Assembly (NCBI GenBank): GCA_014238905.1
Contig: JABAAE010000001.1
Coordinates: 480,712 to 544,711 of the forward strand
Reading direction: 5' to 3'
Length of the DNA stretch: 64,000 nt
DNA from: Planctomycetota bacterium
Lineage (GTDB): Bacteria > Planctomycetota > Planctomycetia > Pirellulales > Pirellulaceae
Position 1 is the stretch's first letter. Each line of letters opens with the position of its first letter. Of this stretch, positions 54,390-63,837 are shown one piece after another. Under the pieces are notes generated by a model. It searched no databases, was not told the origin of the DNA, and was given only the letters and a program-made list of their open reading frames with translations. Position numbers and translations under genes: made by a program.

Positions 54390-54851
54390 ATGCGAACGAT
54401 ATTCTGTTCGGCCGCCCTGTTATTTATCGCGATTTTCAGCACAGGCTGTGCCTCATTGAACATTAACCAGACTGACGGCGGAGCCAATCGCATCGGCGGT
54501 TTGATGGGCCGGCTTCGGGGGGAAGCGGCCTGTAACAACTGCGGTATCACCGGCTGTAAGGATGGATCCTGCGGAACCGTACTTGGCGGACCGTTGATGG
54601 GTCGCATGGGAGGAGGCCTGGCGATGCGAGGCGGACTCGGTCTCGTTCGGGGTCGAATGGCGGGTGGCCTGACATGCATGGGCTGCGGCTTGCCCGGCGG
54701 ACAATGCGGCTGTCAGCAAAATCAACTCTACACTGAGCAGCCATTTGGCGGTCCACACGGGCCGAATGCGGGGCACGTGGGTTATCCCTATTACACAACG
54801 CGAGCTCCAAGGGACTTCTTGATGGCCAACCCTCCTTCAATTGGCCCATAA
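54390..54851 (+). CDS. Gly/Cys-rich predicted lipoprotein
   Basis: A 153-residue protein. Lipoprotein signal with lipobox STGC, the lipid-bearing Cys near residue 20. The mature part has paired cysteines (NNCGITGCKDGSC and CMGCGLPGGQCGC), Gly/Met/Arg-rich repeats (GGLMGRLRG, GPLMGRMGGG, GLGLVRGRMAGG), and a C-terminal YPYYTTRAPRDFLMANPPSIGP-like tail that I believe recurs in planctomycete surface proteins. Structural or cell-envelope role inferred. ATG at 54390 with AAGGA 7 nt upstream; a GTG at 54375 is in frame. It sits between the two DUF1501/1549 modules. Confidence 0.75.
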   Translation: MRTIFCSAALLFIAIFSTGCASLNINQTDGGANRIGGLMGRLRGEAACNNCGITGCKDGSCGTVLGGPLMGRMGGGLAMRGGLGLVRGRMAGGLTCMGCGLPGGQCGCQQNQLYTEQPFGGPHGPNAGHVGYPYYTTRAPRDFLMANPPSIGP

Positions 54852-54890
54852 GACTGCGGCAAAAAGGCCGGTCCAAAGTGATTCTTATTA

Positions 54891-54928
54891 AAAAGCAAGA
54901 GCATGCCAATCAGCATGCTCTTGCTTTT
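54891..54928. terminator. Bidirectional terminator
   Basis: A perfect 16-bp stem, AAAAGCAAGAGCATGC (54891-54906) and GCATGCTCTTGCTTTT (54913-54928), loop CAATCA, with T tracts on both sides. It lies between the convergent lipoprotein and second DUF1501 genes and can serve both. Confidence 0.92.
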
Positions 54929-54969
54929 TTTATGGGCGGAATTCATTTTCCGATCAAGCTCTTTCGATA

Positions 54970-56427
54970 TCAGCTGATGAGCTGCTCTATCGGTTTGGCA
55001 CCTTCAACACCAACCAATCTACGGTCCAGTCCACCGAAAAAATAACTGAGCTTGTTACTGTCCATTCCCATTTGGTGAAGAATCGTGGCGTGAATTCGAC
55101 GAACATGAAATCGATCCTCGATCGCGCGGCTGCCTAATTCGTCGGTCTTGCCGACACTAACTCCGCCCTGAATACCGCCGCCAGCCATAAACATCGTAAA
55201 GCCATAGGCATTGTGATCACGGCCGGTCCCTTTGGCGTATTCAGCCGTCGGTTGACGACCAAACTCACCTCCCCAGACGATCAGTGTTTCGTCAAACATC
55301 CCCCGTGCCTTTAAATCCTTGATCAAGGCGGCGATCGGTTGATCGGTCTCCATGGCATGCAGATCATGATTATGTTTCAGATCACCATGGGCGTCCCAAT
55401 TGGCATCGTTGTGATTGCCCCCCGAATAGACTTGGACAAATCGAACCCCTCGCTCCACCATCCGACGGGCCAAAAGACACTGTTTGCCAAAGTAGCCCGC
55501 ATCCTTGTGCTCCAATCCATACATTTTTTTGGTCGCAGCGGTCTCTTGTGACAGATCAACGGCTTCTGGCGCGGTGGCCTGCATCTTGTAGGCCAGCTCA
55601 TAGCTGGCGATTCGAGCAGCCAAGTCGCTGTTTCCACCCCGGTCTTGCATGTGCTCGCGATTGTATTGCTGGATGGTATCCAGCAATTTTCGCTGCGTTC
55701 CCCTTTCGACCCCTCGCGGCTGCAGATCCAAAATGGGCGATCCCTTGGACCGCAGCATGGTCGCCTGATAAGACGCGGGCATGTAACCTGCCGACCAATT
55801 CTTGGGTCCGCTAATGGGACCACCTCGCTTATCAAGCATGACGACAAACCCGGGCAAATTCTGATTGACAGTTCCCAGACCATAATTAACCCATGACCCG
55901 AGACATGGGCTTCCGCTAATGATCTCCCCGCTGTTCATTTGAAGCATTGCCGAACCGTGAATTGGCGAATCAGCCGTCATTGAATGGATAAAGGCAATAT
56001 CATCGACATGTTCAGCTACATTTGGAAAAAGCGACGACACCCATTTTCCACTTTCGCCATACTGTTTGAATTTCCAGCGAGGCTCCACAATTCGGCCTTG
56101 ATTTCGATGGCCTCCCCTACCAAACGTCTTTACTTTGACGGTTTGGTTATCTCTCCCAATCATGTCAGGCTTGTAATCGAACGTGTCGATGTGGCTGGGC
56201 CCTCCATACATGAAAAGAAAAATCACGTTTTTGGCCTTTGCCTTAAAATGTGATTTTTTTGGCGCCAATGGATTTTCCCAGTCTGACTCTCCATCTGCAG
56301 CATTCGCCTGATTGGAGAAAAAGGGCTCACCCAGCATTCCAGCCAGAGCTGTTCCGGCAAAACCGCCCCCCGCCTGCCAAAGGAATTCTCGCCTCATTCG
56401 CCCACAAAAATTTTTTTTATCGTCCAT
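54970..56427 (-). CDS. DUF1501 protein 2, TAT-exported
   Basis: A 485-residue DUF1501 protein. The N terminus is a twin-arginine-like signal (RMRREFLWQAGGGFAG). Family segments: VIFLFMYGGPSHIDTFDYKP, LQMNSGEIISGSPCLGSW, VQVYSGGNHNDANWDAHGD with a His/Asp cluster, and WGGEFGRQPTAEYAKGTGRDHN. Close in length and order to the first copy, but only moderately similar. It follows the large PSD gene by 101 bp and is probably cotranscribed with it. Function unknown; a hydrolase-like role on exported substrates is suggested by the alkaline-phosphatase-like fold. ATG at 56427; a bidirectional terminator lies beyond its stop. Confidence 0.93.
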   Translation of the reverse strand: MDDKKNFCGRMRREFLWQAGGGFAGTALAGMLGEPFFSNQANAADGESDWENPLAPKKSHFKAKAKNVIFLFMYGGPSHIDTFDYKPDMIGRDNQTVKVKTFGRGGHRNQGRIVEPRWKFKQYGESGKWVSSLFPNVAEHVDDIAFIHSMTADSPIHGSAMLQMNSGEIISGSPCLGSWVNYGLGTVNQNLPGFVVMLDKRGGPISGPKNWSAGYMPASYQATMLRSKGSPILDLQPRGVERGTQRKLLDTIQQYNREHMQDRGGNSDLAARIASYELAYKMQATAPEAVDLSQETAATKKMYGLEHKDAGYFGKQCLLARRMVERGVRFVQVYSGGNHNDANWDAHGDLKHNHDLHAMETDQPIAALIKDLKARGMFDETLIVWGGEFGRQPTAEYAKGTGRDHNAYGFTMFMAGGGIQGGVSVGKTDELGSRAIEDRFHVRRIHATILHQMGMDSNKLSYFFGGLDRRLVGVEGAKPIEQLIS

Positions 56428-56528
56428 CGTATTTCATTACCTGTTAGTTTTTTTACCAGTCTTTTTTCTGGCTAGTGACTTCGAATTCGAGGAGCGTCCT
56501 GTTCAATGGCCTTTCGTCATTCCAAATC

Positions 56529-59500
56529 TCAATCGACGAACAAAAATTCATTGAGGTTCAAGGAAACCAGACAAAACAACCTCAACGACTCATCGGCATT
56601 CACCTTGTCGTCGGATTGCAATCTGTCGATTAATTCCATGCCACGCGAAATCTCTGCTCCGGTCGGTTCTCTCTGAAGAACTCGAAAAAGGCCCAGCTCC
56701 ACCTGCGCCTTGATATTGTTCGGTTTTTCCTTCTTGAGGAAATCTGCAAACACTTTGGCCTCTTCATTGAGAAACTCGCTATTGATCATCGCCAGAGCTT
56801 GGGTGGGTTGGACTGTATTAAAACGCACCGGGCAGGCCGAGTCGGGGTCGGCCACATCAAAACTGGCCATAAAAGGAACCGGCAAAGATCGCTTGATGCT
56901 GATATAGACACTGCGACGATCGGCTTCGGTCCCCGAAGAGGTGTGCCAATGCTCACCCGGCCGGGATTGGCCCTGAAGAATCTCTCTGGGGATTTTCGGA
57001 TAAATGCTCTCTCCATACATTTTTTTCAAATTCAACGAGCCATTGACCGCCAAAATGGAGTCTCGAATTTCCTCGGCCGTCAGCCGCCTCAAATTGAATC
57101 GCCAGAATTGATCATTGACAGGATCTTTTTCCAACGACGCTTTGGTAGGCGCAGAAGACATTTGGTAGGTCGCGCTCATCATCATCAACTTGTGAACTCG
57201 TTTTAACTTCCAACCGCCCGCCATAAAGTCGCTCGCCAGCCAATCCAACAATTCAGGGTGAGTTGGTGGCGTACCCTGAAAACCAAAATCACTGGATGAC
57301 TTTACGATTCCGCGGCCAAAATGGTGTTGCCAGATTCGGTTCACCATCACCCGGGCCGTTAGTGGATTTTCGCTGCTGCCGATCCATCTTGCCAGCGCCA
57401 GTCGACGCCCTGTTGATTTGGCTTCTGTTGGCTTGGCCACTTCTGGTTTCGGAGGCGACAGGACGCTGGGAAAACGAGGTTCGACTTTGGGTCCTTTCGC
57501 GTGGGCATTACCACGAATCATCACAAACGTGTCTTGAGGATCAGGGCCCGTCTCCGTCACACAAAGCGCTGACTCTAAAGCCTTTGGTTTAAATCTCCGC
57601 AGATCACGCTTTCGGCTGGTCATCTTTTCATAGGCTTCAAACTGCTGCTTCGTAATCAGCTTTCCTATCCGTTTCTTGACCAAGTCGATTCGACGATTTT
57701 CATTCTTGAATTCTTCAAATTCCACGGGAATGAAATCTTTTTTGACGATTTTTTCCAACGCCGCCATCGCCTTTTTGTTGTCTTCGATATCCTGCTTGTG
57801 TTGACGGATCTCGTCCTGCTGCAGGCGTTGCTGATCGGCATTGGCAATCGACCGCACCGAGGCATCCAAGACGGTATTGTGGCCTCGAACTCCATAGCGG
57901 CGGATGTTCCTGAAAAACGAAAGAAAACTGTAGTAGTCGGCCTGCGGAATCGGGTCGATCTTATGGTCGTGGCACCGAGCGCAGTTGATGGTCATTCCCA
58001 GGAACGCCTGTCCTGTGGTTGCAATCACATCGTCCATATCGTCGTACCAGGCCTGAAGCTGATCGACAGGTTCATCATCCCACTTCCCTAATCGGAAATA
58101 TCCGGTAGCGATGATGGAATCAGCCGTCGGCTTTTCCAATTCATCCCCTGCCAATTGTTCTGTAACAAACTGATTGTACGGCTTGTCATCGTTCAAGGAA
58201 CGAATGACGTAGTCTCGATACCGCCATACGAAAGGCTTGGGGCCATCCCGTTCATAGCTGTTGGATTCAGCGTAGCGAACCAGATCGAGCCAATGGCGAC
58301 CCCATTTTTCTCCGTAGTGCTTTGAATCGAGAAGCTGGTCAATCAGTTTTTCCCAAGCATCCGGGGAATCATCCTTCTCAAAAGCCTTGACCTGCTCGGG
58401 AGTCGGCGGCAAACCAGTCAGGTCATAGTAAGCCCGGCGAATCAGCACCGTCTTGGAGGCCGGGGCATTCGGCCGGAGTCCGTTTTTTTGAAGTTTATTG
58501 ACGATGAAACGGTCGATATCGTTTTTCGCAAAAGAGGCATCCACGTCGGGAACCGTGGGCCGGGTTATTTTTTTATACGACCAGAATGACTTTGTTTGAT
58601 CGTTCACCTGCGGAACGGAATGACCACTGTCGACCACTTTGGGCTTGAATCCTTTCCCCTTCCAGGGGGCTCCCAATTTGACCCAATCGGTCAGAATGGC
58701 AATTTCCGAAGCTGGCAATTTCCCCTTGGGTGGCATTTCGTAATCTTCATAATTGACAGCCGACAGCAGAAGGCTGTCTTTGGGATTCTCCAAGTCAACG
58801 GCCATTCCCGTCTCCCCTCCTTTGAGAAGGTCATCCCGATTGGAAAGAATCAAACCTCCCTTTATTTTTTCCCCTGTTCCGTGGCACTGAAAACAGCTCT
58901 TTTCCAGAATGGGTTTGACCTTCGCTTCAAAAAAATCCATTTTTTCGTCGTAACTCATCGCCAAGACTGGATCGATCAATTCGACCACTTCAATATCGTC
59001 CCACCAGGCATTGCCGGTTGCGCTACCCCATCCTCCAAACAAGCAGTTGACGAGCAAGCTACTACGATTGCCGGAATTAAAAACACCCGACAACCGCGTC
59101 CAGCCATTGGTTCCCTTGATCGCCTCCGTTTTGCCATCAAACTGCAATTCATGGAGGTTGACCTGGGCCCCGAATCCGGTGGAAACCACGCTGTCAGTCT
59201 TCACCCAGGCTGACAGGCGATAGTCCGTTTTTGGCTTGACCGCAATGGTAAAACTCCAGCTTGCGTTTGCTCCATCGGTTGAAGAAATCTTGATGCACTT
59301 CTTCCCGGTTCGGCCAAAACGGTTCTCGATGGCATAAATTGGCTTGCCACCCCAAACGGTTTTTTTCCAACCAACGGGCATCTCATCTTTGACTGCTTCG
59401 AACGAAGCATTCTTGATCAGGTTAGGCCCGGGTTTGCGAGAGTCGCTGTTCTCCGCTGCGGGTGAAGGGTCATCTACTATGGCTGCATGGCAGGAATAAC

Positions 59501-59543
59501 TGCCGGCGAAAATCGCGAGAAAAAAAAGAGCTGAATGCGGCAT
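56529..59543 (-). CDS. Large PSD-type protein: CBM-like, PSCyt1, DUF1549, DUF1553
   Basis: A 1004-residue exported protein. Signal peptide to about residue 20. Residues about 40-190 are a beta-sandwich carbohydrate-binding-like domain (NLIKNASFEAVKDEMPVGW, WWDDIEVVE). A PSCyt1 domain follows (about 200-300) with KSCFQCHG (CxxCH) and YEMPPKG. DUF1549 (about 340-550) has a second CxxCH (NCARCHDHK). A charged coiled coil (about 590-680) separates it from DUF1553 (about 720-990), which has RVMVNRIWQHHFGRGIV. This layout suggests an exported heme protein bound to a polymer, but none of these functions is demonstrated. The ATG at 59543 is preferred to a TTG at 59555. Upstream partner of the DUF1501 gene. 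Confidence 0.92.
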   Translation of the reverse strand: MPHSALFFLAIFAGSYSCHAAIVDDPSPAAENSDSRKPGPNLIKNASFEAVKDEMPVGWKKTVWGGKPIYAIENRFGRTGKKCIKISSTDGANASWSFTIAVKPKTDYRLSAWVKTDSVVSTGFGAQVNLHELQFDGKTEAIKGTNGWTRLSGVFNSGNRSSLLVNCLFGGWGSATGNAWWDDIEVVELIDPVLAMSYDEKMDFFEAKVKPILEKSCFQCHGTGEKIKGGLILSNRDDLLKGGETGMAVDLENPKDSLLLSAVNYEDYEMPPKGKLPASEIAILTDWVKLGAPWKGKGFKPKVVDSGHSVPQVNDQTKSFWSYKKITRPTVPDVDASFAKNDIDRFIVNKLQKNGLRPNAPASKTVLIRRAYYDLTGLPPTPEQVKAFEKDDSPDAWEKLIDQLLDSKHYGEKWGRHWLDLVRYAESNSYERDGPKPFVWRYRDYVIRSLNDDKPYNQFVTEQLAGDELEKPTADSIIATGYFRLGKWDDEPVDQLQAWYDDMDDVIATTGQAFLGMTINCARCHDHKIDPIPQADYYSFLSFFRNIRRYGVRGHNTVLDASVRSIANADQQRLQQDEIRQHKQDIEDNKKAMAALEKIVKKDFIPVEFEEFKNENRRIDLVKKRIGKLITKQQFEAYEKMTSRKRDLRRFKPKALESALCVTETGPDPQDTFVMIRGNAHAKGPKVEPRFPSVLSPPKPEVAKPTEAKSTGRRLALARWIGSSENPLTARVMVNRIWQHHFGRGIVKSSSDFGFQGTPPTHPELLDWLASDFMAGGWKLKRVHKLMMMSATYQMSSAPTKASLEKDPVNDQFWRFNLRRLTAEEIRDSILAVNGSLNLKKMYGESIYPKIPREILQGQSRPGEHWHTSSGTEADRRSVYISIKRSLPVPFMASFDVADPDSACPVRFNTVQPTQALAMINSEFLNEEAKVFADFLKKEKPNNIKAQVELGLFRVLQREPTGAEISRGMELIDRLQSDDKVNADESLRLFCLVSLNLNEFLFVD

Positions 59544-60014
59544 CTTGCTATTCAAAAAAGAAAATTTGGGGCGGGGTAAAACAATTCAGTTGCAATTTAA
59601 CATCTAGGTTCGCCAATATTAATTTTCCTCAGCACAACGAATCGATGCAACATGTATCCTAACATCTAACATCATCGTTGTTAACTTTGTTGAGCAAAAC
59701 AATACCATCCGGATTTCCATGTCAGCCGGTCCGATCGACGATGCTCGATGGATAACCGCAAAATTCTACGCTGAGGCAATTTCCGCTGCAAACCGATATC
59801 CCTGTAAACGCAATTCACCGTGACGCAAGGCCATCACGATTCCACTCCCGCCACCTGAGAATCTGGACTGTCAAAATCCGATTTGGGCTGGAATAAACGC
59901 ACGCCCGTGCTGACAGTCTTTCATAAAACGCCGCCGAATCCGCTCCTGGCGGACCAGAGCAGGCAATGCGATTGGCTACCCCTCCGGTTCAGGTCACAGC
60001 CATTCCGGACGGAT
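59544..60014. other. Gap between PSD gene and metalloprotease
   Basis: About 470 bp upstream of the leftward PSD gene. It includes a 7-nt tandem repeat (CTAACAT at 59659-59665 and 59666-59672). No gene, terminator or recognisable operator is supported. Confidence 0.4.
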
Positions 60015-62615
60015 TTACTGATTTCCATCCCCAATAGGACTTCCGGGGGGGGCAGGCGATAATGGAGTTGAGGATTGCGTTGGCGCCGGACGACTCTGAA
60101 ACCTGCCGATCTTCTTCACCAGCGACGATCGATGGGATTTCTCGACCGCTGGCTGGCTGGCTTCATTAACCGATAGCAGCAATTTTAACGAATTCAACTT
60201 GTGCTCGACAATTGCCACCACATCGCTGGAGGCCCGCGGATCGGCAGCCAAACGAATGAACCGTTCTACCAAAGCATTCTGAACGACCCGGGCGGCGCGA
60301 CGATGCTCGACATCATCCGCTATCGGCTGGTTGAAAATCTCCTCGATCAATTGAGTGAGCATTGGGTCCCACCCCCAGGATTCATCTTTAATAAACGTCA
60401 TTCGGGTCGCGCGATGGGGCTCAAGGAGATTGGACAACGTGATTTCCGCTGCAACTCCCATCACCTCCGTTGGATCAAATAAAGGGGCAGCCCGGGAAGG
60501 AAATCGCTCCAAGTCAAAAACCGAGGCGAACGGTTTGGGAGGCAGCATCTGAATGACCTTCTCTGGAATCAAAAGAGATTCAGGCTTGAGAGTTTTGATC
60601 AACTCATCAAAAGCCTCTTTTTGGCGGACGGTGGGAACTCGACGGACCGGAACCTGTCCATCGCCACGGGTCGCATAGGAATAAAAATAGCCACCCAACA
60701 TTTTTGCGGTCGCCGCCACTTGGTATCGATGGTGCAAATAGATAGGGACAAAGAGCCTTTCCAGGTCCGACATGGGTTCCCCGATGCCGATCAGATTCGG
60801 GTGAAATTGATGCATTGCAATTTTTCGAACCTTCATCTCGTGAGCCAATGCGGCGACAGGATCCGAACCATTGTCCCATAGGCTTGCCAAAGGATGAGCG
60901 GCACCAACCGGGCGGGCATCGGGATCGGTGATGTAGAGCATTTTGTCGGCAACAGCCGCCGCAACCATTTTTTTCAGCTTTTGGAACTCTACATCTTGAT
61001 CTTCTCCATTGGCCGCCGGCCCAAAATCTGAATAGGCGTATTGGACGGTGAACCGGTCCCATTTGCCAATTCCCACCCCGTAAGCATCTGAAAGATCGAT
61101 GGTATCGCCCTTGATTTTTGCTCGCGGAGCCGGGTAATCCATGACCGATGCTCGATCACCATAGGTACTTGCGGCGAAATTATGGGCAAACCCCAAGGTA
61201 TGTCCCACTTCGTGAGCGGAGAGCTGCCGAATTCGAGAGAGTGCCACTTCAAATTGGGAATCCCGTGACAGGACGCTTGCCAAACCAACATGCTGAGAAT
61301 TTTCCGATCGGCAACAGCATCCGCAAAGCGCATTGTCGGATTCTGAATCAGGCTGAAAGTTTGTTTCTGCTGTTAACCCACGCACCAGAAGTTCGTCCTG
61401 TCGCACACGCAATGAACCCAACAGGACGTGGCCCTTGATAATCTCGCCGGTCCGCGGATCGACGACCGACTGTCCAATGGACCACCCCCGTGTCGCCCGA
61501 TGCACCCACTGAATAACGTTGAAGCGAATATCCATCGGATCTGCATCAACTGGCAGTACCCGGACCTGAAAAGCATCTTTGTAACCGAGCGCCTCAAACG
61601 CCTCATTCCACCAACTCGCTCCCTCAATCAGGGCTTTCTGTATCAGGGGGGGTGTGCCCGGATCGACATAATAGACAATCGGCTTAACCGCTTCACTGAT
61701 GGCAGCACCGGGGTCTTTCTTTTTCAGCCGATGGCGAGTGATCCAGCGTTTTTCAAGTGGCTCGTCGATTTCAGCTGCATAGTCCTGGAAACCAATCGAA
61801 AAGCACCCACTGGATGGATGAAATCGCCGTGGACTGTACTGGTCGTCGGGAAGACGCACCAGGGAATGATGTTGTCGCAACGTTATCGAATGACCGGTGG
61901 CAGACACGCTTCGGACCAAACTTCCGGGAGATTGGGAATGAAAGGTAGAGGTGATATCAAATTCGCAGTTGTCAGGAAATCCGCGGGTTCCCTGCTCGTT
62001 GACAAACGACCGTTTTCGATCAAAAGCGAACGTTCCTTGACCCGTTCGAGATAGTTTGCCAATGCAATCATGGGCATCTCGCACCAGCAATGGTGTAATG
62101 TCGACGACTACCTTTCCATGATCGGCGGTTTTCGCCGTTCCGGACCAAAGAATCGAAGCGGCAAAAGAATCCCTGACCGCTTTTTTTTCAGCAGGATTTT
62201 CCGATGAAGCTCGATATTTCAGGTTCTGCTGCTCAAGAAATATTTCCGGGCCAACCCGATGAAACTCAACCAGACGTGTCGCACCCAGTTGCCCCCGATC
62301 CAATCCTACCGGGTTGGATCCCAAGCCGGATGCAAGAGACGTGACATACAAAAATGGTAAGTCGAATTGTTCGATCTCCAGCCAAATCTTGCCCGTTGTC
62401 TTATCCCGATAAAAGCTGAAGAAGCCTGGGAATTTCTCCATTGTTGATGTTGGAATCGGTTTTTCGAGTGGGGCCTTCGGCTGCTGACTTTGCACTACAT
62501 GGCAAGAAAAAGAACTGACCCAAAGCAGAATCGCGAGCCCCATGAACCGAAATGTGGATGGTATTTCCTTGATAGATCCAGAGACTCTACTCAGTGTTTG
62601 TGCGGAAGCGGGCAT
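60015..62615 (-). CDS. Secreted zinc metalloprotease (DUF5117 type)
   Basis: An 866-residue exported protease. Signal peptide to about residue 43 (hydrophobic stretch around FMGLAILLWVSSFSCH). DUF5117-like domain at about 110-260 (GLGSNPVGLDRGQLG). The catalytic core at about 290-620 has AHEVGHTLGFAHN, an HExxHxxGxxH metzincin-type site near residue 470, and MDYPAPR further on as the probable Met-turn. The C-terminal 200 residues are helical. The last 30 residues are Ser/Pro-rich. It should cleave proteins outside the cytosol; relatives are common in planctomycetes and Bacteroidetes. ATG at 62615. It is divergent from the dehydrogenase gene across 266 bp. Confidence 0.92.
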   Translation of the reverse strand: MPASAQTLSRVSGSIKEIPSTFRFMGLAILLWVSSFSCHVVQSQQPKAPLEKPIPTSTMEKFPGFFSFYRDKTTGKIWLEIEQFDLPFLYVTSLASGLGSNPVGLDRGQLGATRLVEFHRVGPEIFLEQQNLKYRASSENPAEKKAVRDSFAASILWSGTAKTADHGKVVVDITPLLVRDAHDCIGKLSRTGQGTFAFDRKRSFVNEQGTRGFPDNCEFDITSTFHSQSPGSLVRSVSATGHSITLRQHHSLVRLPDDQYSPRRFHPSSGCFSIGFQDYAAEIDEPLEKRWITRHRLKKKDPGAAISEAVKPIVYYVDPGTPPLIQKALIEGASWWNEAFEALGYKDAFQVRVLPVDADPMDIRFNVIQWVHRATRGWSIGQSVVDPRTGEIIKGHVLLGSLRVRQDELLVRGLTAETNFQPDSESDNALCGCCCRSENSQHVGLASVLSRDSQFEVALSRIRQLSAHEVGHTLGFAHNFAASTYGDRASVMDYPAPRAKIKGDTIDLSDAYGVGIGKWDRFTVQYAYSDFGPAANGEDQDVEFQKLKKMVAAAVADKMLYITDPDARPVGAAHPLASLWDNGSDPVAALAHEMKVRKIAMHQFHPNLIGIGEPMSDLERLFVPIYLHHRYQVAATAKMLGGYFYSYATRGDGQVPVRRVPTVRQKEAFDELIKTLKPESLLIPEKVIQMLPPKPFASVFDLERFPSRAAPLFDPTEVMGVAAEITLSNLLEPHRATRMTFIKDESWGWDPMLTQLIEEIFNQPIADDVEHRRAARVVQNALVERFIRLAADPRASSDVVAIVEHKLNSLKLLLSVNEASQPAVEKSHRSSLVKKIGRFQSRPAPTQSSTPLSPAPPGSPIGDGNQ

Positions 62616-62881
62616 AGGACTTGATTTTCCTTACAGGAGGTAGCAACAAATACGGCAACTGCGTCTGAAGAGAGTGCCTGAGTAACTCTTGATTCTAAAT
62701 TGGAACAGCCCCGCAATGGGATGGCTTTTCGACAATATCCAGACTCCACGGTTCCAGCTTAGTTGCAAACGGGGAAATTTCGGAAACACTGGAGAGGTCG
62801 TTTCCATTTCTGTGCGGAGTCCAAATCCAAGAAAGGGAGGCATTTTTTTCCATTTGACCCAGTTCGAAGGCCAGTCAAACG

Positions 62882-63817
62882 ATGAGCTTACCCGTGATTC
62901 TAATTAATGAACCTACTGCCAATGCTATCTCCGCTCTTCAGGGAAAAGCGGAATGCCTGGAATGGTCCGATGCTGAACAACGTCAACAAGAAATCGAGGG
63001 GCTACTGATATTTGGACATCGCACAATCGATGGCAAAGTGATGGACCAATTCCCTAACCTCAAGATCATCAGCAATTGTGGAGTCGGCGTGGATCATATC
63101 CGTCTCGAAGACGCCAAACAACGTCGAATCCCGGTTGGAAACACCCCGGGGGTCTTAAGTGCAACAACCGCTGACATGGCTTTTACTCTTTTATTGGCAG
63201 CAGGTCGCCGTCTCATCGAGGGTGATCACTACGCTCGCAGCAAGGCCTTCACCCACTTCGACAGCAATTACATGCTGGGAACCGAAGTCCATCATACGAC
63301 TCTGGGAATTATCGGCATGGGCCGCATTGGCTGCGAAGTTGCCAAGCGGGCGATGGGGTTTGATATGAAAATTCTCTATCACAATCGGTCACCCAAGGCC
63401 AACGATGAAACAGATTTCGCAGCAACCTATGTTTCCAAAGACGAGCTTCTTCGCAAATCGGATTACATCGTTGTCGTTGTTCCTTTAAATGAGCAAACCC
63501 GGGAAATGATATCCGATGAAGAATTTGCAATAATGAAATCGTCAGCCGTATTTGTGAACATTTCCCGCGGGGGGGTGGTCAACACCGACGCGTTGACCCG
63601 GGCGTTGCAAAACAACCAGATCTACGCCGCGGGACTGGATGTCACCGAGCCCGAACCCCTTCCTCGTGGTCACAAGTTACTTTCTCAACCCAATCTGACG
63701 TTGGCACCTCATCTTGGCAGCGCGACAACTCAAACTCGTCTGGCGATGCAAGATTTGGCGATTTCCAACCTGCTCAACGGATTGGCGGGGAAGACCATCG
63801 TTTCCAGCGTGATGTAA
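62882..63817 (+). CDS. D-isomer-specific 2-hydroxyacid dehydrogenase
   Basis: A 311-residue NAD(P)-dependent dehydrogenase. The Rossmann motif is GIIGMGRIGCEVAKR near residue 143. Catalytic residues: Arg in NISRGGVVNTD, Glu in DVTEPEP and His in LAPHLGSAT. It resembles glyoxylate/hydroxypyruvate reductases and D-3-phosphoglycerate dehydrogenases without the ACT domain; I cannot choose between them. Cytosolic. No strong ribosome site at the ATG 62882. The gap to recG is 20 bp, with the two genes convergent. Confidence 0.92.
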   Translation: MSLPVILINEPTANAISALQGKAECLEWSDAEQRQQEIEGLLIFGHRTIDGKVMDQFPNLKIISNCGVGVDHIRLEDAKQRRIPVGNTPGVLSATTADMAFTLLLAAGRRLIEGDHYARSKAFTHFDSNYMLGTEVHHTTLGIIGMGRIGCEVAKRAMGFDMKILYHNRSPKANDETDFAATYVSKDELLRKSDYIVVVVPLNEQTREMISDEEFAIMKSSAVFVNISRGGVVNTDALTRALQNNQIYAAGLDVTEPEPLPRGHKLLSQPNLTLAPHLGSATTQTRLAMQDLAISNLLNGLAGKTIVSSVM

Positions 63818-63837
63818 TGCTCTGCCGCTGATCAACT

